From the NCBI GenBank assembly GCA_024278415.1, contig JAJRTI010000662.1, positions 1 through 10,549 of the forward strand: a stretch of DNA of 10,549 nucleotides, read 5' to 3'. The DNA is from Planctomycetota bacterium. Lineage in GTDB: Bacteria; Planctomycetota; Brocadiia; JAJRTI01. Positions 1-6,498 of this stretch are shown one piece after another (position 1 is the first letter of the stretch; every line of letters begins with the position of its first letter). The position numbers were made by a program, and so were the translations under genes. The notes under the pieces are model-generated. The model had not been told where the DNA came from. It did not search any database and saw only the letters and a list, made by a program, of their open reading frames with translations.

Positions 1-138
1 CTCTTCGGCAGCGGCTTCCCGGAGCGATGCATGGCCGCGGCCGTGGTGGAAATTCTGCACGCGGAGATCCCGGCCCCAGAGAAGGAACTCATTGCCGCGG
101 GCAACTTGACGCGGCTGATGAAGGAGGTGCGGCTATGA
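1..138 (+). CDS. Amidohydrolase family protein, C-terminal fragment (5' end outside window)
   Basis: The reading frame is open from base 1 to a TGA at 136-138 and encodes 45 residues. It starts with LFGSGFPE and ends with AAGNLTRLMKEVRL. This resembles the end of amidohydrolase-2 (TIM-barrel) proteins, where a final strand carrying G-[ST]-D-x-P is followed by helices and a late G-N-x-x-R-L-L. The position normally held by the metal or catalytic Asp is Gly here (GSGFP). The stop overlaps the start of the next gene (ATGA at 135-138), and an AAGGAGGT ribosome binding site for that gene lies inside this one, so the two are translationally coupled. They are probably paralogous partners. The family call is moderately secure; the substrate is unknown. 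Confidence 0.6.
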   Translation, partial: LFGSGFPERCMAAAVVEILHAEIPAPEKELIAAGNLTRLMKEVRL

Positions 139-953
139 ACCCCTCCCCTCTCGCGCAAGAGTTTCTGGCCAAGGGCAAGTTCGAGTCCTTCGACGTGATC
201 GACATGCACACGCACCCGGGGCCGTACTCCGCGATCTGGTTCCCCAATGCAGAACCCGCACAGATGATCCACACCATGGACCGCAGCGGCGTGAAGCTGA
301 TCTGCGCGGCGCCCCACTGCGCGCTCACGGATTCCAAGCGCGGCAACGCGTACACCGAGCGCATGTACGCCAAGTGGCCGGACCGCGTCCTGGGCTACTG
401 GAGCATCAACCCCAACTACCCGGAGCGCACGAAGGCCGAGGTCGAGGACTTCGGCAACCACAAGGGCTTCGTCGGGTTCAAGTTCCTCAGCGACTACCAC
501 AAGTATCCCATCACTGGCGACGTGTATGCCCCGGTGCTCGAGCGGGCCAACGCGGAGAGATTGCTCGTGCTCATGCACACGTGGGGCGGGAGCCAGTTCG
601 ACAGCCCCAAGCAAGTCGAGGAGCTGGCCAAGCGCTACCCGGACGCCATCTTCCTCATGGGCCATTCGGGCTACGGCGACTGGGACGCAAGCATCCACAA
701 CGCTCTGGAATACCCCAACGTGTATCTGGAGCTGACCGCGGTGCACGACGCGAACGGCGTGTACGAGAAGATGGTCGACGCCGGGTGCTCGGAGAAGATG
801 CTCTACGGCACGGACCTGCCGTGGTTCGACCCGCACTACGTGATCGCTTGCGTGCTCTTCGCGCGCATCAGCGACGCGGACCGGCACAACATCCTCCACC
901 GCAACGCGGAGCGGCTGCTACAGCGGTGGATGGGCGGAATGGGTGATGGTTGA
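135..953 (+). CDS. Amidohydrolase-2 family metal-dependent hydrolase or decarboxylase, 272 aa
   Basis: The start ATG at 135 overlaps the upstream stop and has a strong AAGGAGGT site at 121-128, so the longer open frame from base 27 is not the real start. Motifs follow the family order: H25-x-H27 (DMHTHPG) at the end of strand 1, H148 in LMHTWGG, H177 in MGHSGYGDW, and D227 in YGTDLPWFDP. A terminal N-A-E-R-L-L follows. The length of 272 aa is normal for compact PF04909 members, which hydrolyse or decarboxylate varied carbonyl substrates in the cytoplasm using one metal ion. There is no signal peptide. Coupling to a second amidohydrolase suggests a shared substrate or a heteromer. The substrate cannot be read from the sequence. 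Confidence 0.85.
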   Translation: MNPSPLAQEFLAKGKFESFDVIDMHTHPGPYSAIWFPNAEPAQMIHTMDRSGVKLICAAPHCALTDSKRGNAYTERMYAKWPDRVLGYWSINPNYPERTKAEVEDFGNHKGFVGFKFLSDYHKYPITGDVYAPVLERANAERLLVLMHTWGGSQFDSPKQVEELAKRYPDAIFLMGHSGYGDWDASIHNALEYPNVYLELTAVHDANGVYEKMVDAGCSEKMLYGTDLPWFDPHYVIACVLFARISDADRHNILHRNAERLLQRWMGGMGDG

Positions 954-970
954 TGGCTGGCAAAACGCCC

Positions 971-999
971 TTGACCCAGGACACCGCAATACGTACAAT
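971..999 (+). promoter_or_regulatory. Sigma70-type promoter of the toxin-antitoxin operon
   Basis: TTGACC at 971-976 and TACAAT at 994-999 are separated by 17 bp. This is close to the ideal spacing, and each box matches the consensus at five of six positions. It lies 40 bp upstream of the antitoxin start, in a locally less GC-rich stretch between the amidohydrolase stop (953) and the antitoxin start (1039). A start site near 1006 would give a leader of about 33 nt. Confidence 0.7.
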
Positions 1000-1011
1000 A
1001 ATGCTGTACAA
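992..1011 (+). promoter_or_regulatory. Probable YefM-YoeB operator (TGTACA plus half-matching site)
   Basis: The perfect palindrome TGTACA lies at 1005-1010. A near copy, CGTACA, lies at 992-997, centred 13 bp upstream. GTACAA also occurs twice in the same orientation (993-998 and 1006-1011). The E. coli yefM-yoeB operator is known to use paired repeats with the core hexamer TGTACA, spaced about one helical turn apart. Here the pair covers the -10 box and the predicted transcription start, which fits autorepression by the antitoxin-toxin complex. The match to the family operator is my inference from sequence. Confidence 0.55.
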
Positions 1012-1038
1012 GTCTCATCGTCCGACTGGAGTAGGCCC

Positions 1039-1317
1039 ATGCCCACCGTCACCACATATTCCAAAGCCCGCGCCACGCTGGCCAAGCTCTGTGACGAAGC
1101 CGCGTCGACACGCGAGCCGATCATCATCAGGCGCCGCGACGCGGAAGACGTGGCGCTCATCGCGGCCAACGAGTTGGCGAGCCTGCGCGAGACCGCGCAC
1201 CTCCTGCGCTCTCCCAAGAACGCGCGGCGCCTGCTCACCGCTTTAGCCCGCGCCCAACAGGGCGAACTCCCCCCGGCCTCGGTCGACGACCTGCGCAGGG
1301 AATTGGGCCTTGAGTAA
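1039..1317 (+). CDS. yefM: Antitoxin of the Phd/YefM family, 92 aa
   Basis: The ATG at 1039 has GGAG at 1028-1031 with 7-nt spacing. The open frame extends upstream to 943, but that stretch holds the promoter and is not coding. The N-terminus (MPTVTTYSKARATL, then a basic strand around P27-D34 and V38-A43) matches the Phd/YefM DNA-binding dimer fold, in which a short helix is followed by 'EPIIIRRRD-EDVALIA'. The C-terminal half is helical and charged, as expected for the segment that wraps the toxin. It should neutralise the YoeB-like toxin encoded immediately downstream and repress its own operon through the TGTACA sites. Its stop overlaps the toxin start by 8 nt, which implies coupled translation. 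Confidence 0.85.
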   Translation: MPTVTTYSKARATLAKLCDEAASTREPIIIRRRDAEDVALIAANELASLRETAHLLRSPKNARRLLTALARAQQGELPPASVDDLRRELGLE

Positions 1318-1600
1318 GCGCAAGGGGGCAAAGACGCGCCGGCCGCGGGCGGCCGTGTTCCACCCCGAATTCCGTGAGGACCTTCGCTACTGGGTGCGCA
1401 GGGACCGGAAGACGGCACTGCGGGCCCTCGACATCGTCGAGGACGTCATGTGCGATCCCTTCAAGGGGTTAGGGAAACCCGAACCGCTCAAGTACCTCGC
1501 GTCCGGCGCGTGGTCGCGACGCCTCACGCAAGAGCACCGCATCGTCTACTCGGTGGGCGAGGGCCGCGTGGACTTCTTGCAGGCCCGCTACCACTACTGA
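1310..1600 (+). CDS. yoeB: YoeB-type mRNA interferase toxin, about 96 aa
   Basis: This is a RelE-superfamily ribosome-dependent endoribonuclease toxin. Aligning it by eye to E. coli YoeB matches all three catalytic residues: E58 in GKPEPLK (E46), R77 in QEHRIVY (R65) and H95 in the terminal RYHY (H83). The SG-x-WSRR segment and the C-terminal R-Y-H-Y are diagnostic. The best start is TTG at 1310, overlapping the antitoxin stop, with AGGGA upstream at 1297-1301. It gives an N-terminal extension of about 12 basic residues compared with the 84-aa E. coli protein. The next in-frame start, GTG at 1355, would remove part of the first strand. Nothing looks degraded, so the toxin is probably functional. 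Confidence 0.87.
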   Translation: MSKRKGAKTRRPRAAVFHPEFREDLRYWVRRDRKTALRALDIVEDVMCDPFKGLGKPEPLKYLASGAWSRRLTQEHRIVYSVGEGRVDFLQARYHY

Positions 1601-1654
1601 GGCATGGGTCCGGGCACACGAAGTCGGGCGCTGCGCGTGCGCCGTACGGCGGAT

Positions 1655-2785
1655 TCATGTCCCCGCGCGCGTCAACATCTCATGGGCTTGGGCAAGCTGC
1701 TGCCGGACTGGGAGCCCCTTGGGGCACGCGGCTTCGCAGGCGCCGCAATCGCGGCACGCGTCGAACGCATGTGACGGCCTGAGCCGGGCGTAGGCCTCAG
1801 GTGCGTACTCGGTGTGCGCCTTGTTTGCGTCGACCGCGTACTGCACGTAGCGCAGGATGCTTTGAACGCGCACGCCGGCGGGGCACGGCTCGCAGGCGCC
1901 GCACATGCCGCACACGCCTGCGGCGACCGTTTGCTCCTGCTCCCGCAGCCCCGGGTCGGCGCGGCCCACCTTCTGATGGAGGATCGCGGTGTACGCGTCC
2001 ACGTCCTCCATGCATTCGATGCCGCGAAGGATCGTGGCGACGCGCTTCTCCTGCAGCAGTTCGGCCACGGTTTTAGCCAGCTCCTCTGGCTTGGGGACCG
2101 CGGGGTTGTGCACATCGGCCGAGCGCCAGGACTTCATTCCGATAATGCCCACGTCGCGCTTGGCGGCCTCTGCAAGCAACGGCTCCATTCCCTTTCGGTT
2201 GGCAAGGTTGTATGAGACCATGATCGCGTCGAAGCAATCCATTTCGAGCGCCTTGCCCACGACCCTGGGGATGCTGGCGTGGCAAGCGATGCCGAAGAAC
2301 CGGGCCTTCCCCTCCTGCTTGCGCTTCTCGAACTCCTCGGCGTACTCCTTGGCTCGCCTGAGTGCGGCCATGCTCTGGATGCCCGGCATGATGAGGTCGA
2401 TGTGATCCGTGTTCATGACCTGAAGGCAGCGGTCCACGAGCTTCGCATCCGGCTGGATCTTGACGGCGAGTTTGACTTTCGAGCGGTAGCGCTGGAACAC
2501 CTGGCCGAAGGTGCGCATGCCCGCGCCGCGGCAGTAGAACGGCGAGGTGTGGACGAAGTTGATCCCCTGGTCGATGGCCGCGGCCACCACATAGGGTCGA
2601 TACGCCGCGTGGCCACCGAGAGACACAATAGACACCTCTAAGCCGGTTCGCCCCAAGCGCCGGAATCCAGGCTTGGGCGCGGGGGCGCCGGCCGCGGCCT
2701 GGCACACCGCCAACGGCGCGGCCACGGCTGTGCCGGCAACTGCGCGCATGAACGCTCGTCGGTCGATGGGGTTCTGGTTTGACAT
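1655..2785 (-). CDS. Tat-exported aldo/keto reductase-like protein with C-terminal Fe-S cysteine domain, 376 aa
   Basis: The ATG has GGAG 7 nt upstream. The N-terminus has a twin-arginine signal (DRRAFMRA, R9-R10) followed by an Ala-rich hydrophobic stretch to about residue 34. Residues 40-290 form an aldo/keto reductase barrel, starting with RRLGRTGLEVS and including the GIACH and S-Y-N-L segments. The C-terminus holds C292-x2-C295-x2-C298-x2-C301-P and C344-x2-C347-x2-C350-x3-C354-P, a ferredoxin-like pattern seen in an AKR subfamily. In the catalytic tetrad, Y84 and K109 are kept. The Asp position (5 before Y84) is H79, and the His expected in DL-x-x-x-H is G135. The activity may therefore differ from ordinary NADPH carbonyl reduction. 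It converges on the toxin gene. The substrate is unknown. Confidence 0.85.
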   Translation of the reverse strand: MSNQNPIDRRAFMRAVAGTAVAAPLAVCQAAAGAPAPKPGFRRLGRTGLEVSIVSLGGHAAYRPYVVAAAIDQGINFVHTSPFYCRGAGMRTFGQVFQRYRSKVKLAVKIQPDAKLVDRCLQVMNTDHIDLIMPGIQSMAALRRAKEYAEEFEKRKQEGKARFFGIACHASIPRVVGKALEMDCFDAIMVSYNLANRKGMEPLLAEAAKRDVGIIGMKSWRSADVHNPAVPKPEELAKTVAELLQEKRVATILRGIECMEDVDAYTAILHQKVGRADPGLREQEQTVAAGVCGMCGACEPCPAGVRVQSILRYVQYAVDANKAHTEYAPEAYARLRPSHAFDACRDCGACEAACPKGLPVRQQLAQAHEMLTRAGT

Positions 2786-2810
2786 GCTGGGACTCCAAAC
2801 GGGTGTTGTT

Positions 2811-3040
2811 TCCCTATTACTGGTTCTTCGCTGTTTCGTGTGGGCAGGCCTACGTTTGTCTCGTGGCCTGCAATAGCGGAGTCACAAAGAGACGGAGGCC
2901 ACAAAGGCACGAAGACACCAAGTGACACGAAGGAGAACGAATCTCCTGTGCTCCTATTCTTTGTGATCCTTTGTGCCTTGGTGTCTTTGTGGCATCCGTT
3001 TGAGTGCTTCACCCACACGAAATAGCGAGGATCCCTATTA
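2811..3040. repeat. Exact 9-bp direct repeat bracketing the large inverted repeat
   Basis: TCCCTATTA occurs at 2811-2819 and again at 3032-3040. The copies lie 9 bp and 4 bp outside the outer arms of the inverted repeat at 2829-3027. An AT-rich exact 9-mer on both sides of a palindromic unit looks like a target-site duplication. It does not touch the arms directly, so chance or older decay cannot be excluded. Confidence 0.4.
2829..3027. repeat. Nested ~200-bp inverted repeat with 8-bp periodic arms
   Basis: This element fills most of the gene-free gap 2786-3116. The outer arms are 2829-2844 and 3012-3027, 15 of 16 complementary, the exception being G opposite T. An inner stem pairs 2898-2922 with 2969-2993 (21 of 25), and each arm is built from 8-bp variants of the type CCACAAAG, GGCACGAA, GACACCAA. 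A separate hairpin pairs GCAGGCC (2844-2850) with GGCCTGC (2865-2871). The tip pairs GGAGA (2932-2936) with TCTCC (2942-2946). Open frames across it give low-complexity peptides and are not credible genes. It lies downstream of the 3' end of the SUMF1-like gene and upstream of the aldo/keto reductase-like gene, so transcripts crossing it would fold strongly. I see no transposase. It may be a non-autonomous mobile repeat or a transcript-end structure. Confidence 0.7.
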
Positions 3041-3116
3041 TTCTACCAGCGTACGCGGTGCGCGTGAATGCCGCCCGCGGGCCGCGTCGGCCTGGCCCCC
3101 CGGCAGAGGAGCCGCG

Positions 3117-3869
3117 TCATGGGGCCGCGGCCACGTCTGGCACGACACACCTGAACCCGATGTGCTCCTGCATGAACTCGGGGTACTCGCCTGCGCGCGT
3201 GTAGCAGGCGCCGTCTCCGAAACTGGACTCTCCCCACGAGCCGCCGCGGATGACCCGCTGCTGGCCGGGCACCTTGAACCAGTCGGCGCACCACTCCCAC
3301 ACGTTGCCGGACATGTCCAAGCATCCGTAAGGGCTGGCTCCGTCCGGAAGGGAGCCGACCGGGAGGGCCGCGTCCTCGTGGCCGGCCGAGCCCAGGGCGG
3401 CGAGCCTGGCCGTTGGCGGCGCGTTGCCCCAGGGGTACATGCGGCCGTCCGTCCCGCGGGCCGCCTTCTCCCACTGCGCTTCGCTGGGCAGTTGTGCGCC
3501 GGCCCATGCCGCGTACGCGGCCGCGTCGTGCCAGGTCACGCCCACCACGGGCTGGCGCTGGCTGTTGGCGCTGGGCAATTCGAGGAACTCCGGAGGTTTG
3601 TGGCCGGTGCTGGCGGCAAACATGAGGTATTGCACGTTGGCCACTTCGAGTTGATCGATGTAGAAGCCAGGCAATTCGACCCGCCGGCACTCCTCGCCCA
3701 TGAGGAAGGGCCCGGCCGGCACGTACACCATGGCGGCCCCGTCCTTGACGCGCACAATGAGCCCGTCCTTGTACTCCAATCCAGGCGGGAGCGGCCGCTG
3801 GCACCCCCCACATGCCGCGAACACGGCCAACAGGGGGGCAAGCAGACCACGCGTTGCAAAAGGTTTCAT
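3117..3869 (-). CDS. SUMF1/formylglycine-generating-enzyme-fold lipoprotein, 250 aa
   Basis: The N-terminus is a lipoprotein signal: basic residues, then LLAPLLAVFAAC with the likely lipidated Cys at C20. The rest is one FGE-sulfatase domain (PF03781 type). It has MVYVPAGPFLMG (47-58), the VTWHDAAAY-AAW block (111-122), LPSEAQWEKAARG (127-139), YPWGN (145-149), DMSGNVWEWC-DW (185-197), RGGSW (208-212) and a terminal GFRC. True formylglycine-generating enzymes carry an active-site Cys pair just after the RGGS segment. Here that stretch reads GESSFGDGAC, so the first Cys is missing and sulfatase-activating chemistry is unlikely. No sulfatase gene is nearby. It starts 7 nt beyond the end of the SGNH-like gene and is the last gene of the operon. 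I infer an envelope protein of unknown binding or catalytic role. Confidence 0.85.
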   Translation of the reverse strand: MKPFATRGLLAPLLAVFAACGGCQRPLPPGLEYKDGLIVRVKDGAAMVYVPAGPFLMGEECRRVELPGFYIDQLEVANVQYLMFAASTGHKPPEFLELPSANSQRQPVVGVTWHDAAAYAAWAGAQLPSEAQWEKAARGTDGRMYPWGNAPPTARLAALGSAGHEDAALPVGSLPDGASPYGCLDMSGNVWEWCADWFKVPGQQRVIRGGSWGESSFGDGACYTRAGEYPEFMQEHIGFRCVVPDVAAAP

Positions 3870-3875
3870 GCGAGC

Positions 3876-4961
3876 CTACTCTCGTGTCTCTTCATAGCGC
3901 ACGTCGTGCGCGAGGCGCTGCGCCACCACGAAGTGGCCTCGCGCGTTGGGATGGCTGTCTCCCGGCAGGGTCGTACGTCTCTGTCGCCACTGCCACCAGC
4001 CTGAATAATCGAGGCACACGACGCCGGAGCCTTCGAGGCTGGCCCGCATCTTCTCGGCGAAAGACTGCCAAGCCGGGTGCAAGACCACGAAGAAGCCCGC
4101 GCTCTGAAATTGGCGCTCGAAAGCGATCCTCGACTCCTCGATGATCTTGGCCGTCAGCCGTATGTGCTCGCTCGTGATGCGCGGCGGCAAGCACACGTGA
4201 AAATACTTCGCGATCTGGCTGCGGCCCACGATGCCGTAGAGCAGCGACGTCCACGGCCGGCCCGTGCGGAAGGAGCCGTCGCGGACCAGGCCGCCATCAG
4301 GGCCCCATGTATAGTATGGCATATCCGCGCCCCAGAGCGTATACACATGCATGTCGCCGATGGCCCTCGCGACGTGGTGGCGCATGAACGTGTACACCGC
4401 GATGCCCTTCCGCTGGCCGACCTCCTTCGGGAGGTCGCCGCTCTGGAGCTTGGCCAGCATCTGTTGCGGGCCATAGCCTGGGCATCCGTAGTTGTAGGGG
4501 CGGTACCGCGGACACAGGGCCCCAAAAAACGCTGGCAGCGTCTCGCCATCGGCCACGCCTTCGCCGAACGTGTACGAGCCGCCAAAGAAGAGCGCACATT
4601 CCGAACGCGCGGCAGGGCCATCGACAGGCGTGACACGCCGGCTGAACTTGTCGGTCGAGTAGACCGTATCGAAGATCACGCGCCCGCCCCTGCGCAACGC
4701 CGCCCGCTCGCGCACATTGGGTTTGGGCTTGTAGCCCAGCAATTCGTCCTGGATCATGAAGCCCTTGCCCGCGGCTCCGATCCGCTCTGGCTCAGGCGGA
4801 GCGTTTATGTGCAGCAGGACAAAGCAGACGCCTTCGCCGATGGCGACGAGCGCCGCCGCCACCGCGAGCCCGATCGCGAGCGCGGCCGTGCGCGGGTGCT
4901 TGCGCAGAAACGCCCTGGATCGCCGCGGGCGGCCGGCTGTCGCTGTGTTGGGGAAGGCCAT
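3876..4961 (-). CDS. Membrane-anchored SGNH/GDSL-like hydrolase or acyltransferase domain protein, 361 aa
   Basis: The ATG at 4961 follows GAGGT by 9 nt; that site includes the stop of the upstream glycosyltransferase gene. The N-terminus is a basic leader (residues 11-25) and one membrane segment at about 26-50, so the body should be periplasmic. The SGNH blocks are visible: FFGGSYTFGEGV at 125-136 (Ser nucleophile S129, in place of GDS), a GCPGYGPQQ block near 159-167, and PGDSHPN with D335-x-H337 as the Asp-His pair. These proteins hydrolyse or transfer acyl groups on glycans or lipids. It sits between a GT-C glycosyltransferase and an FGE-fold lipoprotein, which suggests work on an exported glycan. 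The family assignment is good; the reaction is inferred. Confidence 0.75.
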   Translation of the reverse strand: MAFPNTATAGRPRRSRAFLRKHPRTAALAIGLAVAAALVAIGEGVCFVLLHINAPPEPERIGAAGKGFMIQDELLGYKPKPNVRERAALRRGGRVIFDTVYSTDKFSRRVTPVDGPAARSECALFFGGSYTFGEGVADGETLPAFFGALCPRYRPYNYGCPGYGPQQMLAKLQSGDLPKEVGQRKGIAVYTFMRHHVARAIGDMHVYTLWGADMPYYTWGPDGGLVRDGSFRTGRPWTSLLYGIVGRSQIAKYFHVCLPPRITSEHIRLTAKIIEESRIAFERQFQSAGFFVVLHPAWQSFAEKMRASLEGSGVVCLDYSGWWQWRQRRTTLPGDSHPNARGHFVVAQRLAHDVRYEETRE

Positions 4962-4973
4962 CGTGCGGCGACC

Positions 4974-6497
4974 TCATGTCCCTTCATCGTGCAGGCGGAG
5001 AATCCAGAGCGCCTCGTGCCACTGGCCGAACTCCTGGATGACTTCGACCAACTGGTAATGCTCGCTAACCGAGTCCCCAACCTGCTGGGCCAGACCGGTC
5101 AGTTCACTTTCGGACAGGCACAACACCTTGGCCCGGCGCTCACAGAGGTATCGATCCAGGCGTTCGTGGTTCATGAAACCGTACTGGAGGCAAAGCTTGG
5201 TGGCGGCCTCACCACTCGGCGGGAACGAAAGTTGGCTCATGTTCAGGCCCGGCAGAAGCTCTCTGCCGCTCTCATATGCCAGAATGGCTTCCGTGGCGAG
5301 AAGCATGTCGCCGGGGGCCGAGACGCGGTCGATGGTTCGGGCCGCGTACCGAATCTCAGCAGGAGCATACCTGCCTCCCGAATCGTCGAGGTCATACTCC
5401 TGGGTCGCGCACTGCCACGCGGCCGCCGCGATCATCGCGCACGCGAGGAGTTGGCGCCACTTCGGGCGCCAACTCGACCACGCTCGGGCCACCCCGGCCG
5501 ACACGAGCATCGCGGCCAAGGGCAGCGCGGCCATCTGGTGCGAGGGCAGGGGCAGCGGCGAGAGCACGTGCAGAAGCGTCATGCCAACGTAGCTGCCGAG
5601 CATGAGGAGAGCCCACCGGTGGCCGCGCCAGTCCGGCCGCTGGCCTCGCCGGACCCACCGGCCGATGGCTCCAACGAGCACGGCCAGAAGCAGCGCGTGG
5701 ATGAGCGCTTGGGATCGTAGCATCCCGGCCGCCCAGGTCAATCGCCACTCCAGGGCTTCGCTATGGCTTTGGAGCGGCATGAGAAGCTCGTGGTAGGTGA
5801 TGAGCCCGAACAGGATCTTGCCGTCGCTCAGCCAGTAGAACAGGGCGAAGCCCGCTCCGAGTATGCCGACGCCGAGAAGCACGGCCGCGGCCAGGTCACG
5901 CCGGGGCTGAGGCGAGTCGAGCCACACGTAGAGCCACAGGAACGGCAACACTGGCAGCATGGCCACACGAGTGCCAATTGCGAGACACAGCAGCGCGGTC
6001 GCCGCGAGATAGCGCCACGGCCGGCCAAGCGCTCCGGCCAGCACGAACACGCTGGCCACGCAGAAGAAGATGGCCGGCGCGAGGCTGTTGGCTTGGTAGG
6101 CCTCGGATACGAACTGAAGGTTTGCGGCCATGAGCAACGCGCAGATGAGGGCCGCACTGGCGCCGGCGCGGCGCCAGCAGATGGCGAACATCATGAGCAG
6201 GCTCGCAACGACAAAAGCCATGGACGTGAGCCGGCCGACGATGAGTGTCCGGCCAAACAGTGAGCCCGTTGCGCCGAGGATGTAGAGGCTGGCCGGGGGA
6301 TGGTGGAACAGGAAGTCCCGGTACGGGACCTGGCCTTCCACGGCCAACTGCCCGGAGTAGAGGAAGATGCTCTCGTCGGTCACGAAGGCTCCCCTGAATA
6401 CATACGCCAGCCCGGCCGCGGCGTGAAGCAGCAGCAGCCCCCCTACGGCAAGCCCGGCGGCCCTTGGCCCCATGGCCGCCGCCGGCCGCTGGGTCAT
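4974..6497 (-). CDS. GT39/ArnT-like (GT-C fold) polytopic membrane glycosyltransferase, 507 aa
   Basis: The protein is hydrophobic, with about ten membrane segments from residue 13 to about 365. The first large outer loop carries the GT-C acidic motif T-D-E (D41-E42) and the family signature Y-S-G-Q-L-A-x-E-G, P-Y-R-D-F and H-H-P-P. A soluble C-terminal tail of about 130 residues should face the periplasm. GT39/PMT-2 enzymes move a sugar from a polyprenyl-phosphate donor to protein, lipid or glycan at the outer membrane face. ATG 6497 is chosen because it lies one base after the stop of the preceding subunit gene (TAACATG). ATG 6512 and GTG 6524 are alternatives, and none has a clear ribosome binding site. 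The stop lies within the next gene's ribosome binding site. Donor and acceptor are unknown. Confidence 0.82.
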   Translation of the reverse strand: MTQRPAAAMGPRAAGLAVGGLLLLHAAAGLAYVFRGAFVTDESIFLYSGQLAVEGQVPYRDFLFHHPPASLYILGATGSLFGRTLIVGRLTSMAFVVASLLMMFAICWRRAGASAALICALLMAANLQFVSEAYQANSLAPAIFFCVASVFVLAGALGRPWRYLAATALLCLAIGTRVAMLPVLPFLWLYVWLDSPQPRRDLAAAVLLGVGILGAGFALFYWLSDGKILFGLITYHELLMPLQSHSEALEWRLTWAAGMLRSQALIHALLLAVLVGAIGRWVRRGQRPDWRGHRWALLMLGSYVGMTLLHVLSPLPLPSHQMAALPLAAMLVSAGVARAWSSWRPKWRQLLACAMIAAAAWQCATQEYDLDDSGGRYAPAEIRYAARTIDRVSAPGDMLLATEAILAYESGRELLPGLNMSQLSFPPSGEAATKLCLQYGFMNHERLDRYLCERRAKVLCLSESELTGLAQQVGDSVSEHYQLVEVIQEFGQWHEALWILRLHDEGT

Positions 6498-6498
6498 G

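Noticed and set aside
27..134. Upstream extension of the second amidohydrolase to base 27
   Set aside because: It overlaps the in-frame tail of the first amidohydrolase in another frame. The strong AAGGAGGT site points to ATG 135.
1627..1643. Stem GGCGC/GCGCC between the convergent toxin and aldo/keto reductase-like genes as a terminator
   Set aside because: The stem is only 5 bp and has no T-tract on either strand; such stems are common by chance at this GC content.
2840..3025. Small open frames on both strands across the inverted repeat, with Lys/Thr/His-rich peptides
   Set aside because: They are translations of the periodic repeat, with no ribosome binding site.
3117..3869. Calling the SUMF1-fold protein a genuine formylglycine-generating enzyme
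   Set aside because: The active-site Cys after RGGSW is absent and no sulfatase is nearby.
4077..5720. Long + strand open frame of 547 codons
   Set aside because: It is antisense to the SGNH and glycosyltransferase genes, with Arg/His/Ala-rich, motif-free translation typical of GC-rich shadow frames.
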